From assembly GCF_051106095.1 (NCBI RefSeq), contig NC_135785.1, forward strand, positions 223,257,045-223,321,044: DNA of 64,000 bases, read 5' to 3'. Of this stretch, positions 60,089-64,000 are shown piece by piece. The stretch comes from Pogona vitticeps. Taxonomy: Eukaryota > Chordata > Lepidosauria > Squamata > Agamidae. A program made the position numbers and the translations under genes. The notes under the pieces were generated by a model, which was not told the DNA's origin, ran no database searches, and was given only the letters and a program-made list of their open reading frames with translations. Within the stretch, counting starts at the first letter, position 1, and each line of letters begins with the position of its first letter.

Positions 60089-63000
60089 GTTTGTGTGTGT
60101 GTTTAGTCGTTTAGTCGTGTCCGACTCTTCGTGACCCCTTGGACCAGAGCACGCCAGGCCCTCCTGTCTTCTACTGCCTCCCGGAGTTGTGTCAGGTTCA
60201 TGTTGGTTGCTTCGCAGACACTGTCCAGCCATCTCATCCTTGGTCGTCCCCTTCTCCTCTTGCCATCACACCTTCCTAACATCAAGGTTTTTTCCAAGGA
60301 CTCTTTTCTTCTCATGAGATGGCCAAAGTACTGGAGCCTCAGCTTCAGGATCTGTCCTTCAAGTGAGCATTCAGGGTTGATTTCCTTTAGAACTGATAGG
60401 TTTGTTCTCCTTGCAGTCCAGGGGATTCTCAAGAGCCTCCTCCAGCACCACAATTCAAAGGCATCAATTCTTCGGCGGTCTGCTTTCTTTATGGTCCAGC
60501 TCTCACTTCCATACATCACGACAGGAAAAACCATAGCTTTGACTATTCGGACTTTTGTTGGCAAGGTGATGTCTCTGCTTTTCAAGATGCTGTCAAGATT
60601 TGTCATCGCTTTCCTCCCAAGAAGAAGGCGCCTTTTAATTTCAGGGCTGCTGTCTCCATCTGAAGTAATCATGGAGCCCAGGAAGATAAAATTTGACACT
60701 GCCTCCATATCTTCCCCTTCTATTTCCCAGGAGGTGATGGGACCAGTGGCCATGATCTTAGTTTTTTGATGTTGAGTTTCAGACCGTTTTTTTGCACTCT
60801 CCTCTTTCACTCTCATTACAAGGTTCTTTAATTCCTCCTCACTTTCTGCCATCAGAGTGGTATCATCTGCATATCGGAGGTTGTTGATATTTCTTCCGGC
60901 AATCTTAATTCCAGCTTGGGTTTCTTCCAGTCCAGCCTTCCGCATGATGTATTCTGCATATAAGTTAAATAAGCTGGGGGACAATATACAGCCTTGCCGT
61001 ACTCCTTTCCCAATTTTGAACCACTCAGTTGTTCCATGACCAGTTCTAACTGTTGCTTCCTGTCCCACATATAGGTTTCTCAGGAGACAGATAAAGTGGT
61101 CAGGCACTCCCATTTCTTTAAGAACTTGCCATAGTTTGCTGTGGTCCACACAGTCAAAGGCTTTCGCATAGTCAATGAAGCAGAAGTAGATATTTTTCTG
61201 GAACTCTCTGGCTTTCTCCATAATCCAGCGCAAGTTAGCAATTTGGTCTCGAGTTCCTCTGCCTCTTCGGAATCCAGCTTGTACTTCTGGGAGTTCTCGG
61301 TCCACATACTGCTGAAGCCTACCTTGGAGGATTTTGAGCATAACCTTGCTAGCGTGCGAAATGAGTGCAATTGTACGGTAGTTGGAGCATTCTTTGGCAC
61401 TGCCTTTCTTTGGGATTGGGATGTAGACTGATCTTTTCCAATCCTCTGGCCACTGTTGAGTTTTCCAAACTTGCTGGCATATTGAATGTAGCACCTTAAC
61501 AGCATCATCTTTCAAGATTTTAAATAGTTCAACTGGAATGCCATCACCTCCACTGGCCTTGTTGTTAGCCAGGCTTTCTAAGGCCCACTTGACTTCGCTC
61601 TCCAGGATGTCTGGCTCAAGGTCAGCAACTACATTGTCTGGGTTGTCCAGGATATCCAAATCTTTCTGATATAATTCCTCTGTGTATTCTTGCCACCTCT
61701 TCTTGACGTCTTCTGCTTCTGTTAGGTCCCTCCCATTTTTGTCTTTTATCATGTTCATCTTTGCGCAAAATGTTCCTCTAATATGTCCAATTTTCCTGAA
61801 CAGATCTCTGGTCTTTCCTTTTCTGTTATCTTCCTCGATTTCTTTGCATTGTTCATTTAAGAAGGCCCTCTTGTCTCTCCTTGCTATTCTTTGGAAGTCT
61901 GAATTCAAGTTTCTGTAACTTTCCCTATCTCCCTTGCATTTTGCTTCCCTTCTCCTCTCTGCTATTTCTAAGGCCTCGTTGGACAGCCACTTTGCTTTCT
62001 TGCATTTCCTTTTCTTTGGGATGGTTTTCGTTGCTGCCTCCTGGACAATGTTACGAGCCTCTATCCAAAGTTCTTCAGGCACTCTGTCCACCAAATCTAG
62101 TTCCTTAAATCTGTTCTTTACTTCCACTGTGTATTCATAAGGGATTTGGTTTAGATTATACCTGAGTGGCCCAGTGGTTTTTCCTAATCTCTTCAGTCTA
62201 AGCTTGAATTTTGCTATGAGAAGCTGATGATCAGAACCGCAGTCAGCTCCAGGTCTTGTTTTTGCTGACTGTATAGAGCTTCTCCATCTTTGGCTGCAGA
62301 GAATATAATCAATCTGATTTCGATATTGCCCATCTGGTGATTTCCATGTATAGAGTCGCCTCTTGTGTTGTTGGAAAAGAGTGTTTGTGATGACCAGCTT
62401 ATTCTCTTGACAAAACTCTATTAGCCTTTGTCCTGCTTCGTTCTGAACTCCAAGGCCAAACTTCCCTGTTGTTCCTTTTATCTCTTGGCTCCCTACTTTA
62501 GCATTCCAGTCCCCTAGAATGAGAAGAACATCTTTCTTTGGTGTCAGTTCTAGAAGGTGTTGTAAATCTTCATAGAATTGTTCAATTTCAGTCTCCTCAG
62601 CAATGCTGGTTGGTGCATAAACTTGGATTATTGTGATGTTGAATGGTCTGCCTTGGATTCGTATTGACATCATTCTATCATTTTTGAGATTGTATCCCAT
62701 TACAGCTTTTCCCACTCTTTTGTTGACTATGAGGGCTACTCCATTCCTTCTACGGGATTCTTGCCCACAGTAGTAGATATGATAATCATCTGAGCTGAAT
62801 TCGCCCATTCCTGTCCATTTTAGTTCACTGATGCCCAGGATGTCGATGTTTATTCTTGCCATCTCCTGTTTGACCACCTCCAGCTTCCCAAGGTTCATAG
62901 ATCTTACATTCCAGGTTCCTATGCAGTATTTTTCTTTGCAGCATTGGATTTTCCTTTCACTTCCAGGCACGTCCACAGCTGAGCGTCCTTTCGGCTTTGG

Positions 63001-63312
63001 CCCAACCACTTCATTAGCTCTGGAGCTACTTGTACTTGTCCTCCGCTCTTCCTCAGTAGCATGTTGGACGCCTTCCGACCTGAGGGGCCCATCTTCCAGC
63101 GTCATATCTTGTAGCCTTTTGTTTCTGATCATGGGGCGTTCTTGGCAAAGATACTGGAGTGGCTTGCCATTTCCTACTCCAGGTGGATTGCGTTTAGTCG
63201 GAACTCTCCACTATGTCCTGTCCGTCTTGGGTGTCCCTGCACGGCATAGCCCAAAGTTTCTCTGAGTTACTCAAGCCCCTTCGCCACGACAAGGCAGCAA
63301 TCCATGAAGGAG
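60089..63312 (-). mobile_element. Full-length BovB (RTE-clade) LINE
   Basis: A 3224-bp insertion bracketed by a perfect 12-bp TSD (60077-60088 and 63313-63324). On the minus strand it begins 'ctccttcatggattgctgcc', has a short 5' UTR of about 180 bp, a single long ORF (63132-60103), and ends 'gactaaacgactaaac' with a short (AC)n tail. The length fits a complete BovB of about 3.2 kb. BovB is known for patchy distribution across squamates and ruminants through horizontal transfer. Intact structure plus near-identity to the copy at 51 kb suggests recent retrotransposition in this lineage. Confidence 0.95.
60103..63132 (-). CDS. BovB ORF2: AP endonuclease and reverse transcriptase
   Basis: This 1009-codon frame encodes the enzyme that nicks target DNA and copies the element's RNA into it. 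Residues 70-310 are the AP-type endonuclease: GTWNVRS (72-78), ISELKW with E103, YAPT (172-175), GDWNAKVG with D208 and N210, IDYILCS with D275, and SDH (300-302). Residues about 500-900 are the RT: IPKKGSAKECSNYRT (573-587), AGFRRGRGTRDQ (619-630), FIDYAKAFD with D654, VRQGCILSP (711-719) and YADD with D756-D757. A basic RRRGRPRMRW segment lies near the C-terminus. The start at 63132 is the first ATG of the frame. Residues 782-789 (KRSETQHQ) come from a one-base gain and a one-base loss in two A-runs and replace the family's motif D sequence NGLKLNIK. All other catalytic residues remain, so activity is doubtful rather than excluded. Confidence 0.93.
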   Translation of the reverse strand: MIRNKRLQDMTLEDGPLRSEGVQHATEEERRTSTSSSRANEVVGPKPKGRSAVDVPGSERKIQCCKEKYCIGTWNVRSMNLGKLEVVKQEMARINIDILGISELKWTGMGEFSSDDYHIYYCGQESRRRNGVALIVNKRVGKAVMGYNLKNDRMMSIRIQGRPFNITIIQVYAPTSIAEETEIEQFYEDLQHLLELTPKKDVLLILGDWNAKVGSQEIKGTTGKFGLGVQNEAGQRLIEFCQENKLVITNTLFQQHKRRLYTWKSPDGQYRNQIDYILCSQRWRSSIQSAKTRPGADCGSDHQLLIAKFKLRLKRLGKTTGPLRYNLNQIPYEYTVEVKNRFKELDLVDRVPEELWIEARNIVQEAATKTIPKKRKCKKAKWLSNEALEIAERRREAKCKGDRESYRNLNSDFQRIARRDKRAFLNEQCKEIEEDNRKGKTRDLFRKIGHIRGTFCAKMNMIKDKNGRDLTEAEDVKKRWQEYTEELYQKDLDILDNPDNVVADLEPDILESEVKWALESLANNKASGGDGIPVELFKILKDDAVKVLHSICQQVWKTQQWPEDWKRSVYIPIPKKGSAKECSNYRTIALISHASKVMLKILQGRLQQYVDRELPEVQAGFRRGRGTRDQIANLRWIMEKAREFQKNIYFCFIDYAKAFDCVDHSKLWQVLKEMGVPDHFICLLRNLYVGQEATVRTGHGTTEWFKIGKGVRQGCILSPSLFNLYAEYIMRKAGLEETQAGIKIAGRNINNLRYADDTTLMAESEEELKNLVMRVKEESAKKRSETQHQKTKIMATGPITSWEIEGEDMEAVSNFIFLGSMITSDGDSSPEIKRRLLLGRKAMTNLDSILKSRDITLPTKVRIVKAMVFPVVMYGSESWTIKKADRRRIDAFELWCWRRLLRIPWTARRTNLSVLKEINPECSLEGQILKLRLQYFGHLMRRKESLEKTLMLGRCDGKRRRGRPRMRWLDSVCEATNMNLTQLREAVEDRRAWRALVQGVTKSRTRLND

Positions 63313-63324
63313 CATATTATATAT
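63313..63324 (+). repeat. TSD of full-length BovB, 5' side
   Basis: The exact second copy of 'catattatatat'. Confidence 0.9.
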
Positions 63325-63338
63325 AGATAGTTATATAT

Positions 63339-63394
63339 ATGCATGTTGAAACAAGAGGGTCCCTATATAGGGACCCTCTTGTTTCAACATGCAT
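63339..63394. repeat. Perfect 56-bp palindrome
   Basis: Left arm 'atgcatgttgaaacaagagg' and onward is followed immediately by its exact reverse complement, centred between 63366 and 63367 with no spacer and no mismatch across 28 bp per arm. It lies 14 bp beyond the BovB TSD. It could form a cruciform in DNA or a long hairpin if transcribed. Its origin is unknown. Confidence 0.97.
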
Positions 63395-64000
63395 CAAATA
63401 AATCAATTACAAATAGAGCATGACAGTCTGCTTTAATGCCTGATAAACTGAATACTATCACTCACTCACAGACCCATTGCAGGGCCAGAAACGGTCTTCT
63501 CTCCCTTTAATTATTTGTTGCAATATGTTTGGCATTGTGACTTTGAGAATGTTTTGAAACAAATAATCTTTCTTTGTTTCCTTAACAAATGGCAGGAAAT
63601 CCTGCCTAAAATGGCAGGCAACACTGAACTCTCCTTTTCCCGTTGTCCTGTCTGTGTGCCCTTTGCATACTTTGTATCCAGATGTCACTACTATACAAGT
63701 CCTTCTCCACCTACAAAGTGCTGGGAATAGTAAAGCACACACTGTTAATTATGTATTTGTTTAACATTGCAAAGCAACTCACAGAACATGAAAACATCAA
63801 AGTAAGAAAAAATGGTAGGAAAAAAAAAGAAAAGAAAAACGACAGCAATCAGGCTAATGGCAAACGGAGCTTCCCCTTCCCTGTGTGAAGTGGTTAGTTT
63901 TCATCAGGTGCTAATAAAGAGTTTGTTCTGGTGAGATTTAAGTGATGCCCAGCTGTAATCACATTCTGTATTTTTGTAATACATTTTAATAGGATGGTGG
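63395..64000. other. No recognised feature
   Basis: AT-rich sequence. Short overlapping open frames on both strands (71-94 codons) lack motifs. Confidence 0.5.

Noticed and set aside
63339-63394. Palindrome as a transcription terminator
   Set aside because: Intrinsic hairpin terminators are a bacterial feature; the setting here is vertebrate intergenic DNA and the hairpin has no loop or U-run.

Overview
This window is vertebrate nuclear DNA, almost certainly from a squamate reptile (lizard or snake). The call rests on the mix of repeats: BovB (RTE-clade) LINEs, one of them full length; a Sauria-type SINE; CR1 and L2 LINE 3' ends; an R4-like LINE fragment; several tRNA-derived SINE families; hAT and mariner/pogo MITEs; and many long microsatellites. 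Base composition is AT-rich and CpG-poor, with no bacterial-style gene packing. I found no host protein-coding exon that I can defend, so the window reads as an intergenic or intronic desert filled with transposable elements.

Layout. 1-8160: AT-rich sequence with scattered L2, CR1 and SINE remnants, including a SINE split by an L2 insertion (880-1432). 8163-11600: two adjacent 5'-truncated CR1 copies on the minus strand; the second is interrupted by an L2 that carries a further L2-like tail. 11600-24100: mostly unrecognised DNA with old SINEs and an R4-like LINE remnant (17130-17640). 24110-32790: a small BovB fragment, a CG/CA dinucleotide tract, a 1.07-kb GC-rich hAT element with an internal 70-bp-arm hairpin, a mariner-like MITE, a LINE C-terminal zinc-finger fragment, a Penelope-like inverted-repeat remnant with a hammerhead-like core, and a Sauria SINE with target-site duplications (TSDs). 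34020-49150: decayed L2 and other LINE ends, a compound ATTT/ATT microsatellite, a fossil tyrosine-recombinase retroelement (about 40.1-40.6 kb) and SINEs. 50539-63394: the most interesting part. It holds a pogo-like MITE, a 5'-truncated BovB with an 11-bp TSD, an hAT MITE, a second inverted-repeat remnant, an hAT element with a perfect 8-bp TSD, a long TATC array, a full-length BovB with a perfect 12-bp TSD and an unbroken 1009-codon ORF, and then a perfect 56-bp palindrome.

How the parts relate. BovB is the only element here whose enzyme ORF is still open. It encodes an AP-type endonuclease plus reverse transcriptase, and elements of its type are thought to mobilise SINEs sharing its 3' end, such as the Sauria SINE here. 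The two large BovB copies are about 98% identical in protein over their shared 518 codons, which suggests recent activity. The full-length copy has a compensated pair of one-base indels in A-runs that rewrites eight residues of RT motif D, so an open frame does not prove function. All identifications are by eye, from motif and consensus memory; none was checked by a database search.
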